Positions 1-7,471 of a stretch of 64,000 bases of DNA are shown piece by piece; positions within the stretch are counted from its first letter, which is position 1; each line of letters opens with the position of its first letter. Position numbers and translations under genes: made by a program. Source of the DNA: Variibacter gotjawalensis (lineage in GTDB: Bacteria > Pseudomonadota > Alphaproteobacteria > Rhizobiales > Xanthobacteraceae); the NCBI RefSeq assembly GCF_002355335.1, contig NZ_AP014946.1:4293501-4357500 (forward strand), written 5' to 3'. The notes beneath the pieces were generated by a model. That model searched no databases. It worked only from the letters and a program-made list of their open reading frames with translations, and was not told the origin of the DNA.

Positions 1-330
1 CTGACGATTGCGATATTCGAGCTCTTCGACCTGGCCGGTCAGCTGACGCACCTTCGCGCGCAGCTTGTCGACCTGAACGGCGAGTTCGCCATCGTCGGCG
101 CCCTGCTCGTTGTACCGGCCTTGCTCGTAGCGCCGCTGCTGCTGTTGCGGCTGGCCGGCCGGCTGGCGCTGATTTTCGCCGCCGCGCATACGCTCGCTGC
201 CGCCGAACAGATTGTCGAAGAAGCCGCCGCCCGAACGCTGTTGATAGCGCGGATCGTCCTGATACTGCGCGAACGCAGCGGACGCGGTGAGCATCAAAGC
301 AATCAGCGGAAGAGCAATGCGTTTCATCAT
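1..330 (-). CDS. cpoB: Tol-Pal system protein YbgF/CpoB, partial (C-terminus beyond window)
   Basis: Periplasmic CpoB (YbgF) coordinates the Tol-Pal machine with peptidoglycan synthesis during division. Only the first 110 codons are present; the gene runs off the left edge. The N-terminus is a Sec signal peptide (MMKRIALPLIALMLTASAFA, cleavage after residue 20), then a Gly/Gln-rich linker (about residues 30-72), then a charged heptad-like stretch (about 78-110) matching the trimerising coiled coil of the family. TPR repeats should follow outside the window. It lies downstream of pal on the same strand, the usual position. A second ATG one codon in could be the real start. Confidence 0.85.
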   Translation of the reverse strand, partial: MMKRIALPLIALMLTASAAFAQYQDDPRYQQRSGGGFFDNLFGGSERMRGGENQRQPAGQPQQQQRRYEQGRYNEQGADDGELAVQVDKLRAKVRQLTGQVEELEYRNRQ

Positions 331-464
331 CGTGGCTCGGCGGTTACGTGCGTGGGGTTAGAGATCGTCTGCCCCTGCGACCGAATTAAGGTGGTCGTCA
401 TAAACAAAACGTGCCCGGGCGTCTCCACCCGGGCACGGATTAGGCGATCGGCATATGCCCGAGA

Positions 465-965
465 CTAAGAGCTGGCGTTGAGAACCGTCACGGCGCGACG
501 GTTCTGCGACCAGCACGAGATATCGTTACACACCGCGACCGGGCGCTCTTTGCCGTACGAGATGGTGCGCATGCGAGACGGCTCGATGCCGCGCGAGGCG
601 AGATACTCACGCACCGCCTGCGACCGGCGAGCGCCGAGAGCGATGTTGTATTCACGGGTGCCGCGCTCGTCGGCATGGCCTTCGATCAGGAACGAATAGC
701 GGTTGTACTTAGCCAGCCATTGCGCCTGCTTCTCGAGCGTGGCGCGTGCCTGAGACGAGAGTTCGGTCGAGTCCGACTCGAAGAACACGCGGTCGCCCAC
801 GTTCACGACGAAATCCTGCTGGCTGCCCGGAGCCGCCTGGCCCGCAGCGTAACGGCCGTCGCGGCCGGCCTGATCCATGGGGTTGCTGGCGCAAGCGCCG
901 AGCGAAAGCGCGACTAGCAGCGCGCCCGTAAGCTTCGCGGCACGAATGTTCCGGAAGAATTGCAT
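465..965 (-). CDS. pal: Peptidoglycan-associated lipoprotein Pal
   Basis: Outer-membrane lipoprotein that binds meso-DAP of peptidoglycan and TolB, tethering the envelope layers. The 166-residue product has a lipobox (LSLGAC, lipidated Cys25) and an OmpA-like domain over about residues 60-160 with the EGHADERGTREYN motif and the downstream Arg-rich helix. The ATG at 965 is chosen because a GGAGAAGGAG ribosome site lies just upstream and the lipobox is then correctly placed; longer in-frame starts would put extra charged residues before the signal peptide. It is separated from tolB by a 306-base gap holding two operator-like palindromes, so pal and cpoB may have their own promoter. Confidence 0.95.
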   Translation of the reverse strand: MQFFRNIRAAKLTGALLVALSLGACASNPMDQAGRDGRYAAGQAAPGSQQDFVVNVGDRVFFESDSTELSSQARATLEKQAQWLAKYNRYSFLIEGHADERGTREYNIALGARRSQAVREYLASRGIEPSRMRTISYGKERPVAVCNDISCWSQNRRAVTVLNASS

Positions 966-1156
966 CACTCTACTCCTTCTCCGATCGCCGGATCTGAGCT
1001 TCCGGTTTACCGAGGGTTCGTTAAGCGAAGGTTCCGTCAACCTAAACGGGACCTTGCTGAAGGCGGTTAAAAGCCACACCAAGCCCTAAACGTCTCGGAA
1101 TGGTTAATCGCGCCTAAACTTGACGAAAACGCTCTGAAACTGTGTGCCCCTGACTT

Positions 1157-1171
1157 GCGAACAATGTTCAC
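1157..1171. promoter_or_regulatory. Operator-like palindrome, copy 1 (tolB-pal gap)
   Basis: GCGAACAATGTTCAC, with an 11-base palindrome core GAACA-A-TGTTC. It lies in the 306-base non-coding interval 966-1271 between tolB and pal. A near-identical copy lies 54 bases away. I see no gene in the rest of the interval. The regulator is unknown. Confidence 0.5.
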
Positions 1172-1210
1172 GCCAGAATGTGGCACGATTGGGGCAAAAC
1201 CGACAACTTC

Positions 1211-1225
1211 GCGAACATTGTTCAC
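1211..1225. promoter_or_regulatory. Operator-like palindrome, copy 2 (tolB-pal gap)
   Basis: GCGAACATTGTTCAC differs from the copy at 1157-1171 only at the central base. The 54-base start-to-start distance is close to five helical turns, so both copies would face the same side of the DNA, as for cooperative repressor binding. Confidence 0.5.
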
Positions 1226-1271
1226 CGCGATGGTTAGCTGTTGCTTAACGGCAACGCGCCCACCGGCTCGA

Positions 1272-2627
1272 TTAACGCAACAGAGGCGACCAGGCCGGGT
1301 CGGACGCGTAGGCCGGCGTCTGGATTTTGACCTCATAGCGTCCCGTGATGTCGACCGTATAAAGGCTCGGACCGGCGCCCTGATCCTTGAAGAACATGAT
1401 CACGCGGCCGTTCGGTGCCCAGGTCGGGCCTTCGGCGTGATAGCCTTCGGTCAGGATGCGCTCATCCTTGCCGTCCGGCTTCATGACGCCGATGGCGAAT
1501 TGGCCTTTGCCCTGTTTCGTGAACGCGATGTAGTCGCCGCGCGGCGACCAGACCGGCGTCGAATACGAACCTTCCTGGAAGCTGATGCGCTGCGCCGCGC
1601 CGCCGCCGGCGCCCATCACGTAGATCTGCGGCTTACCGCCGCGATCGGACTCGAAACAGATGCGCGAGCCATCCGGCGAGAACGACGGCGCTGTGTCGAT
1701 CGCGGTCGAGTCGGTGAGCCGCATCGTCGCCTTCGAGCGAAGGTCCATCGCGAAGATCGACGAGTTGCCGCCCTGCTGCAAGCTCATCACGATGCGCTGG
1801 CCGTCCGGCGAGAAACGCGGCGCGAACGTCATGCCCTTGAAGTCGCCGACGACTTCGCGCTGGCCTGTGTCGATGTTCATGAGGATGACGCGCGGGTCGG
1901 CATCGCCATACGCCATGTAGGTGATCTCTGGACCCGACGGCGAGAAGCGCGGCGTCAGCACCAGATCGGAACCACGCGTGAGATAGCGCACGTTGGCGCC
2001 GTCTTGATCCATGATCGCGAGGCGCTTGGCACGGCGATCCTTCGCGCCCGTCTCGTCGATGAAGACGACGCGTGTGTCGAAGTAGCCTTTCTCACCCGTG
2101 AGACGCTCGTAGATCACGTCCGAGATAATGTGCGCGATGCGGCGCGGCGAGCCCGGCGGCGCAATGACGATTTCACCCGCGAGCTGCTTGCCCTGGTTGA
2201 CGTCCCACAGACGGAATTCCGCGCGCGGACGCCCATCCGGTTGCCGCGCGATACGACCGACCGCAAGCGCATCGGCGTTAATGACCTTCCAATCGGCGAA
2301 ACGCGGTGTTGCGTCCGAGTTCGCGATCTTCTCGATATAGGACGCGGGATCGATCGGCGCGAAAAGCCCCGAACGGCGTAGGTTATCGATGACGATTTTG
2401 GTCACGTTCACGCCGGCCGCTTCGCTACCGATGAAATCCGGCACCGCGATCGGGATTGGTTTGAACGAACCCTGCGTGACATCGAGGCGTGTGCGCCCGC
2501 CGCCTTGCTGCTGCGGCGCGCCTTGCGCTTGCAGATGCTGCGGCAAAATCAATGCGCCACCCGCGGCGGCGCCCAGCGCCAGAACACGGCGGCGCGTCAG
2601 AATTTTTGAAGAAGTATCGAAGCTCAT
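1272..2627 (-). CDS. tolB: Tol-Pal system beta-propeller protein TolB
   Basis: Periplasmic TolB links Pal to TolA. At 451 residues it is of normal length. It has an N-terminal TolB_N domain (about 40-170) followed by a WD40-like propeller with recurring blade motifs ([40 protein letters not shown]). The export signal contains [14 protein letters not shown], which looks more like a twin-arginine signal than a plain Sec peptide. The ATG start is 66 bases after tolA stops, so it is probably co-transcribed with tolQRA. The sequence ends shortly after the last blade, as in other TolB proteins. Confidence 0.95.
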   Translation of the reverse strand: MSFDTSSKILTRRRVLALGAAAGGALILPQHLQAQGAPQQQGGGRTRLDVTQGSFKPIPIAVPDFIGSEAAGVNVTKIVIDNLRRSGLFAPIDPASYIEKIANSDATPRFADWKVINADALAVGRIARQPDGRPRAEFRLWDVNQGKQLAGEIVIAPPGSPRRIAHIISDVIYERLTGEKGYFDTRVVFIDETGAKDRRAKRLAIMDQDGANVRYLTRGSDLVLTPRFSPSGPEITYMAYGDADPRVILMNIDTGQREVVGDFKGMTFAPRFSPDGQRIVMSLQQGGNSSIFAMDLRSKATMRLTDSTAIDTAPSFSPDGSRICFESDRGGKPQIYVMGAGGGAAQRISFQEGSYSTPVWSPRGDYIAFTKQGKGQFAIGVMKPDGKDERILTEGYHAEGPTWAPNGRVIMFFKDQGAGPSLYTVDITGRYEVKIQTPAYASDPAWSPLLR

Positions 2628-2693
2628 CGTCTCGTGTCTTCTGGAGTTCGGAATGCGCGGTGCAAACTCATCACCCGCGCCATGAACGCAGCG

Positions 2694-3767
2694 TCATCCG
2701 CGATTCATCTGCCGCGGATCGAAGTTGATTTCAAAATCTTTCCACTGCTCGTATTTCGCAGTCGGCATGAACGTGTACGGCGCGCAGCCTTTGACGGCGC
2801 GCATCGCGGCGTCGGCGGCGACCTGATAGCCGGAACCCGCGACGCGATCGACAAGCTGCGGATCGGCCGACAGCGTGCCGTCCTTGTTCATGCGGATACG
2901 GAGCACGACCGCGATGTTGCGCACGTCCTGCCCGTCCGGCGGCGTCCAGCAATCGCGCATACGCGCAATGAAGCGATTCCAATCATTGCCGCTCATCGCC
3001 GCGCCTGCAGCACCGGCGGCCGGCGCAGTGGCAGCGGTGTTCACTTCTTCGCCCGTCGCGGCCTGGCGGCGCGGCTTGCGCTTATCGAGAAGATTCTGAA
3101 TCGCGCTCGAGTCGAACTGCGATTTGTCTTCGGATTTCTGCTCGGCGAGCTTCGCAAGCTTGATGCGCTCCTGCTCGGCACGCTTCCGCTCTTCGGCCTT
3201 CTTCTGCTCTTCGAGCTTCTTAGCTTCTGCGAGCTTGCGCTGCTGCTCGGCCTTCTTGCGCTCAGCCTCGGCCTTCGCGGCTTCCTGGCGCTGCTTCTCG
3301 ATCGCGGCGCGCGCGAGCGCTTCGGCGTCCGGCTTTTCCGGCTCGGGCGGCTTCTCGATTTTCTTCGGCTCGGGCGGCTTCGGCTCCGGAGGCTTCTCAG
3401 CCTTCTTCGGTTCCGGCGGCTTCTCGGCTTCCTTCTTCGGCTCCGGCGGAGGAGCAGCCGGCAGCGGCACGCTGGCTTGCGGAGCCGGTGCCTGAACGTC
3501 CGGCAAATCGGAAATCTCGGCGTCGCGAATTTCGACGGGCTTTGCTTCCGGCGCCTTCTTCTCGACGATCGGCTTCGGCGACGTCACCTTGTTCGGCTTC
3601 GTCATCTGATTGAATTCGCTGGCCGAGATAACGTCGACCGGCATGCCGGAGCTGGCTTCGGCCTTGAAAGGCTGCGGCGCGAACGAAAGCAGCATGAAGA
3701 CCAGGATCGACGCGTGAGCGACGCCCGATGCGATCACATGCTTGTTCTCGCGCCAGTTCACCTTCAT
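2694..3767 (-). CDS. tolA: Cell envelope integrity protein TolA
   Basis: Inner-membrane protein that transmits proton-motive energy from TolQR to Pal and TolB. It has one N-terminal membrane helix (about residues 11-33), a long Lys/Glu/Ala/Pro helical spacer with repeated EKPPEPKK-type units (about 70-230), and a C-terminal globular domain (about 260-357, with MRDCWTPPDG) that binds TolB and Pal. The 357 residues are shorter than in E. coli, mainly in the spacer. Its ATG overlaps the tolR stop by one base (TGATG), so translation is probably coupled. Confidence 0.93.
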   Translation of the reverse strand: MKVNWRENKHVIASGVAHASILVFMLLSFAPQPFKAEASSGMPVDVISASEFNQMTKPNKVTSPKPIVEKKAPEAKPVEIRDAEISDLPDVQAPAPQASVPLPAAPPPEPKKEAEKPPEPKKAEKPPEPKPPEPKKIEKPPEPEKPDAEALARAAIEKQRQEAAKAEAERKKAEQQRKLAEAKKLEEQKKAEERKRAEQERIKLAKLAEQKSEDKSQFDSSAIQNLLDKRKPRRQAATGEEVNTAATAPAAGAAGAAMSGNDWNRFIARMRDCWTPPDGQDVRNIAVVLRIRMNKDGTLSADPQLVDRVAGSGYQVAADAAMRAVKGCAPYTFMPTAKYEQWKDFEINFDPRQMNRG

Positions 3768-4228
3768 CAGGAGCCCTGCTCGACTTCCGTTACGAGCGCC
3801 ACGCGCTTGTAGCCGGCAACTGAAAGCCGGCCCATCACCTGCATGACCATACCATAATTCACATTGCGATCGCCGCGCACATAGATGCGCTCTTCGGTGC
3901 TGCCGCCGCGGGCCTGGATAATCGCCTGCAGCTTGGGCACCAGTTCGTCGATCTTGATCTCGGAATTCATCAAGAAGACTTGACCCTTCGGATTGACCGA
4001 AACCGTCAGCGGTTCGCGATCCTGGTCGAGGCCCTTAGCCTGCGTCTGTGGCAGATCGATGGGCACGCCGACCGTCAACAGCGGCGCCGCCACCATGAAG
4101 ATGATCAGCAGCACGAGCATCACGTCGACCATCGGCGTGACGTTGATCTCGGACATGACCGGACGGCTGCCGCTGCGCCTACCGCGCCGGCGTCCGCCCT
4201 TAGATCCGCCGATTGATCCTGCGCCCAT
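3767..4228 (-). CDS. tolR: Tol-Pal system protein TolR (ExbD/TolR family)
   Basis: Proton-channel subunit of the Tol motor. The 153-residue protein has a basic Gly/Arg/Ser-rich cytoplasmic N-terminus, one membrane helix (about 33-54) with the conserved proton-relay Asp35 in MVDVMLVLLIIF, and a periplasmic ExbD-like domain. The motif SEINVTPMVDV just before the helix is diagnostic. It is coupled to tolA by a one-base overlap and separated from tolQ by 108 bases that hold a mosaic palindrome. Confidence 0.95.
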   Translation of the reverse strand: MGAGSIGGSKGGRRRGRRSGSRPVMSEINVTPMVDVMLVLLIIFMVAAPLLTVGVPIDLPQTQAKGLDQDREPLTVSVNPKGQVFLMNSEIKIDELVPKLQAIIQARGGSTEERIYVRGDRNVNYGMVMQVMGRLSVAGYKRVALVTEVEQGS

Positions 4229-4287
4229 TGCGCTCCTAAGCCCCGTGCCCGTTCGTTGCCGCCGAGCAATGCGCGTGTTTTAGCCAC

Positions 4288-4335
4288 GCGCATGATCGGA
4301 CGGAAAACCGGTATCCACTTTTCCTGATCATGCGC
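4288..4335. repeat. Rhizobiales-type interspersed palindrome between tolQ and tolR
   Basis: A 48-base element with perfect 10-base outer arms GCGCATGATC (4288-4297) and GATCATGCGC (4326-4335), and inner arms GGAAAA (4302-4307) and TTTTCC (4319-4324) around an ACCGGT-containing loop. It begins one base past the tolQ stop codon. From memory, this pattern is widely dispersed in Bradyrhizobium and relatives. Confidence 0.8.
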
Positions 4336-4336
4336 C

Positions 4337-5029
4337 TTACGCCCGCTCGTCGATTTGCCGCGACAGGATCGCGGAGAACTCGTCCGCAAACCCTTCGAGA
4401 CGCTGGGTCTGCTTGTTCACCTCGGCGATGAACTTATTGTAGAAAATAGTCGCCGGAATGGCCGCAATGAGGCCCACGGCCGTCGCAAACAGCGCTTCCG
4501 CGATGCCCGGCGCCACAACCGCTAACGAAGTGTTCTTCGAGGCCGCGATCGACTGGAAGCTCGTCATGATGCCCCAGACGGTGCCGAACAGGCCGATGAA
4601 CGGACCGGCCGAGCCGACCGTCGCGAGCACTAGAAGGCTTTTCTCCATGCGCTCGACTTCGCGCGCGACGGTGACATCCATCACCTTCTCGATGCGCATC
4701 TGCAAGCCGGCGAAGGAGCGCGCCTGGCCTTCGAACGAGCGCTTCCACTCGCGCATCGCGGCAACGAACAGAGCTGCCATCGAATGCGCAGGTTTCGCCG
4801 AAACCGTACGGTAGAGCTCCTCGAGCGACTGCCCCGACCAGAACGCGTTCTCGAACTGGTTCATCGCGCGCCGCGTGCGGGCGAACAGAAACGTCTTGTC
4901 GATGACGATGGCCCAAACCCAGACCGAGGCGGCCACCAGGCCGAGCATCACCAACTTGACGATGAAATGCGCCTGCCAGAACAGCGCAATCAGCGACATA
5001 TCCGGGGGAGGCAGAGCCGCCTGTTCCAT
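4337..5029 (-). CDS. tolQ: Tol-Pal system proton channel protein TolQ
   Basis: MotA/ExbB/TolQ family inner-membrane protein that forms the proton channel with TolR. The 230-residue product has three membrane helices: about 23-43, then two in the C-terminal half, the second helix region carrying the conserved VGSAGPFIGLFGTVWGI motif. The ATG at 5029 is preferred over an upstream GTG because it gives the usual length and follows GAAGGGAC. It is the first tol gene of the operon. The 253 bases before it, shared with a divergent MFS gene, must hold the promoter. In most relatives ybgC lies directly upstream; here it is about 5.3 kb away. Confidence 0.95.
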   Translation of the reverse strand: MEQAALPPPDMSLIALFWQAHFIVKLVMLGLVAASVWVWAIVIDKTFLFARTRRAMNQFENAFWSGQSLEELYRTVSAKPAHSMAALFVAAMREWKRSFEGQARSFAGLQMRIEKVMDVTVAREVERMEKSLLVLATVGSAGPFIGLFGTVWGIMTSFQSIAASKNTSLAVVAPGIAEALFATAVGLIAAIPATIFYNKFIAEVNKQTQRLEGFADEFSAILSRQIDERA

Positions 5030-5282
5030 ATCGTGTCCCTTCGGCCCATTGGGCCTGCCCAAAAAATCCCGTCCAGACACGCGCCATCAGAGGCAGCGCC
5101 GGCGCGGGCAAATTGTCTTCGGAATCCCTGTCCCCGTCCGGGACGGGTACCGAATCCCGGCGAAACTTGTTCAAACTACGGCGTCAGGCCGATAGCATCA
5201 CGGGCTAGACAGCCCTATTCGTGGTTAAGGGCGAGTTACCGGCCAATAAGAAACCAATGGAAACGCTAAGTCTGACAATGCG

Positions 5283-6476
5283 ATGACCCTCAGCGGACGC
5301 CCTCTCATCATCGCGTTGTGCATCGGCCAGGTTGGCAACCTGGTACCGCACGTGGCCGTTTCGGCCATCATGGCGGGTCATCTGATTCCCTTGTGGGGTC
5401 TAAGCGCGACCGAGGCCGGGATCATGGCCTCGAGTTACACGGTCGGCTACATGCTCGCGGTTCCGATCCTCGCGACGCTGACCGACCGCTTCGACGCCCG
5501 GCTGATCCTCCTCGCCGGCTCGGCGCTCAATTTTGCCGGAGCGATCGCCTTCGGTCTCTTCGCCAACGGCTTCTGGTCGGCTTGTCTTCTGTGGGGCCTC
5601 ACCGGCATCGGCTTTGGCGGCGCTTACATGCCGGGCCTCAAGGCACTGACCGATCGCATGCCGCCCGGCGAAAGCTCGCGCGGCGTCGTCTTCTACACAT
5701 CCGCATATTCGTTCGGAGTCGGACTTTCGTTTCTCGTCTCGCAAGTCGTCGCCGACGCGTGGGGCTGGCGCGCCGCCTTCTTCGTCACCGGCATCCCGCC
5801 GCTGCTGATGGTCGTGACGGCGTTTCTGCTCACGCCCGTGCGCCCCGCGACGCAAGGCGCGAAGATCGCGATCCGCCCCGTGCTGCGCAATCGCCCAGCG
5901 CTCGGCTACATTCTCGGCTACGGCGCACACTGCTTCGAACTTTACGGCGTGCGCACGTGGATCGTCGCGTTCTGGACCTTCGTGCTCGCGAACAATCCGG
6001 GAAACAACTTGCTGTCGCCGATCGCCGTCAGCGTGATCGTCACGGTGATTGCCGCGCCCGCCAGCATTCTGGGCAACGAAGCCGCGCTCCGCTTCGGCCG
6101 CCATCGCGTGCTGACCGTCGTCATGACGACATCCGCGATCGTCACCGCGATGGTCGGAATTCTTGCCGGCGCATCGCCGTGGATCTTGCTGCCGCTGATC
6201 ATCCTGCAAGCGTTCACCGTCAATGCGGATTCGGGCGCGCTGACATCCGGCATGACCATCGCCGCCGTGCCGGAAAATCGCGGAGCCACGATGGCGCTGC
6301 ATTCGACGGTCGGTTTCGGGCTTGCAGCGTCTGGCGGTTGGGCGAGCGGCGCCGCGATCGATCTCGGCGGCGGCCAGATGACGACATTCGGTTGGACGCT
6401 CGCATTCCTCGTCATGGGCGCAGTCGTCGCGCTCGGCCCGCTCGCGCTGGCGTGGTCGCGTCGTCCGCCGAGTTAG
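5283..6476 (+). CDS. MFS transporter
   Basis: Major facilitator superfamily inner-membrane transporter, 397 residues, with about 12 hydrophobic segments and an MFS-type loop between helices 2 and 3 (TDRFDARLI). Substrate cannot be told from sequence. It is transcribed away from tolQ and overlaps the convergent HTH regulator gene by four bases at its 3' end. It is part of the block inserted between tolQ and ybgC. The ATG start is the first in frame. Confidence 0.85.
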   Translation: MTLSGRPLIIALCIGQVGNLVPHVAVSAIMAGHLIPLWGLSATEAGIMASSYTVGYMLAVPILATLTDRFDARLILLAGSALNFAGAIAFGLFANGFWSACLLWGLTGIGFGGAYMPGLKALTDRMPPGESSRGVVFYTSAYSFGVGLSFLVSQVVADAWGWRAAFFVTGIPPLLMVVTAFLLTPVRPATQGAKIAIRPVLRNRPALGYILGYGAHCFELYGVRTWIVAFWTFVLANNPGNNLLSPIAVSVIVTVIAAPASILGNEAALRFGRHRVLTVVMTTSAIVTAMVGILAGASPWILLPLIILQAFTVNADSGALTSGMTIAAVPENRGATMALHSTVGFGLAASGGWASGAAIDLGGGQMTTFGWTLAFLVMGAVVALGPLALAWSRRPPS

Positions 6477-7249
6477 CCCGGCAGAAACCGCGCGAAAGGC
6501 TCGTTCGTCGTGCGCTTGAGGAAACTACGATAACGCGCGTAGTCGCGATCGCCTTCGACGATGCGGCCGAAAGCACACTCGCCCATACTCTGCAGCGGAA
6601 TGAACGCGATCGGTGCCGCGACCGGAATAAGCTGCGAGCCGCGTTCGACCTGCAGCGTCGTAAGGATGCCGTACATCTCGCCTGCGATCGTCGGCCGCGC
6701 CGCAATGATGAGGCGATACTGACCGTGTCGGTTGGTGACGAGATAGATGTGGCCGGATTGGTTCGGCACCGAAACCGAGCCGAACTGCGTGAAGGCCGCA
6801 TCCATGCGCTCGCTTTCGCGGAAGCGCAGGCATGAGCCCTCCTCGTCCCAACTGATCAGCGTGCGATACGCATACATCGCATTCGCATCGCCGAAGGACG
6901 GACGGATCGTAAGATACTCGCCTTCGATCCACGCCACCGCGGGACGCGAGTAGTAACCGAGATCGCCGGGCGCGACGCCGAGCGATGCAAGCGGAGGCGA
7001 TGGCGGCTGGATCGGCTCCGCCTTGCGCGTGCGCAGCGGCACCGACAGCGCTTGCTCTAAACGGATCGTCGTCGCCAGCGTGAAAGGCCGCCGTCCCGCG
7101 AGCGCCTTCTCCAATGTCGAAATGCTGATCTTCGCGTCGTCCGCCAAACGCTGACGCGACATGCGCCGCCGCGCGAGTTCTTCCCGGACTGTCGCCGCGA
7201 TGGCGCGACTTTGCTCTTCGGAGAGTTCTGCTTCGGAACTGATACTCAA
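6473..7249 (-). CDS. Helix-turn-helix (XRE-like) transcriptional regulator
   Basis: A probable DNA-binding regulator. Near the N-terminus is an XRE-type helix-turn-helix (RQRLADDAKISISTLEKALA), followed by a roughly 180-residue beta-rich domain of unknown ligand (YYSRPAVAWIEGEY, SGHIYLVTNR), a layout common in Bradyrhizobium regulators. The start is uncertain: I take the TTG at 7249, preceded by a GGGG purine site and directly ahead of the folded domain; frame stays open to a TTG at 7336. It faces away from the VIT-VWA/sortase pair and could regulate it or the MFS gene. It is 258 residues from the chosen start. Confidence 0.75.
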   Translation of the reverse strand: MSISSEAELSEEQSRAIAATVREELARRRMSRQRLADDAKISISTLEKALAGRRPFTLATTIRLEQALSVPLRTRKAEPIQPPSPPLASLGVAPGDLGYYSRPAVAWIEGEYLTIRPSFGDANAMYAYRTLISWDEEGSCLRFRESERMDAAFTQFGSVSVPNQSGHIYLVTNRHGQYRLIIAARPTIAGEMYGILTTLQVERGSQLIPVAAPIAFIPLQSMGECAFGRIVEGDRDYARYRSFLKRTTNEPFARFLPG

Positions 7250-7471
7250 TCCAACCCCCAGCGCAGTGGAAACCTCGGCCGGGAACGGCCGAAGCGTCCG
7301 GTCTGACCCCGGACTGGTCCGCACATATCCGCACAACTGCGGCTCTCCTATGGCGTGTTTGGACGGTTCACGGCCGCAAAAGGGCAGACAAGACGCTCAC
7401 CGGACAAAGCGAATGCGCCTCACAACGAGTGTGCGGCTTTCCAAGCGACAGACCGCCATAGGGGTTACCGC

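Noticed and set aside
1159-1223. GAACANTGTTC palindromes as LexA boxes
   Set aside because: The alphaproteobacterial LexA box is a direct GTTC-N7-GTTC repeat; these are inverted and lack that spacing.
1155-2381. Long open frame antisense to tolB (408 codons)
   Set aside because: Arg/Asp-rich low-complexity product typical of a GC-rich shadow; tolB on the other strand has clear propeller motifs.
5400-6302. Open frame antisense to the MFS gene (300 codons)
   Set aside because: Composition is Arg/Asp/Gly-rich without motifs; the MFS frame has the expected hydrophobic pattern.
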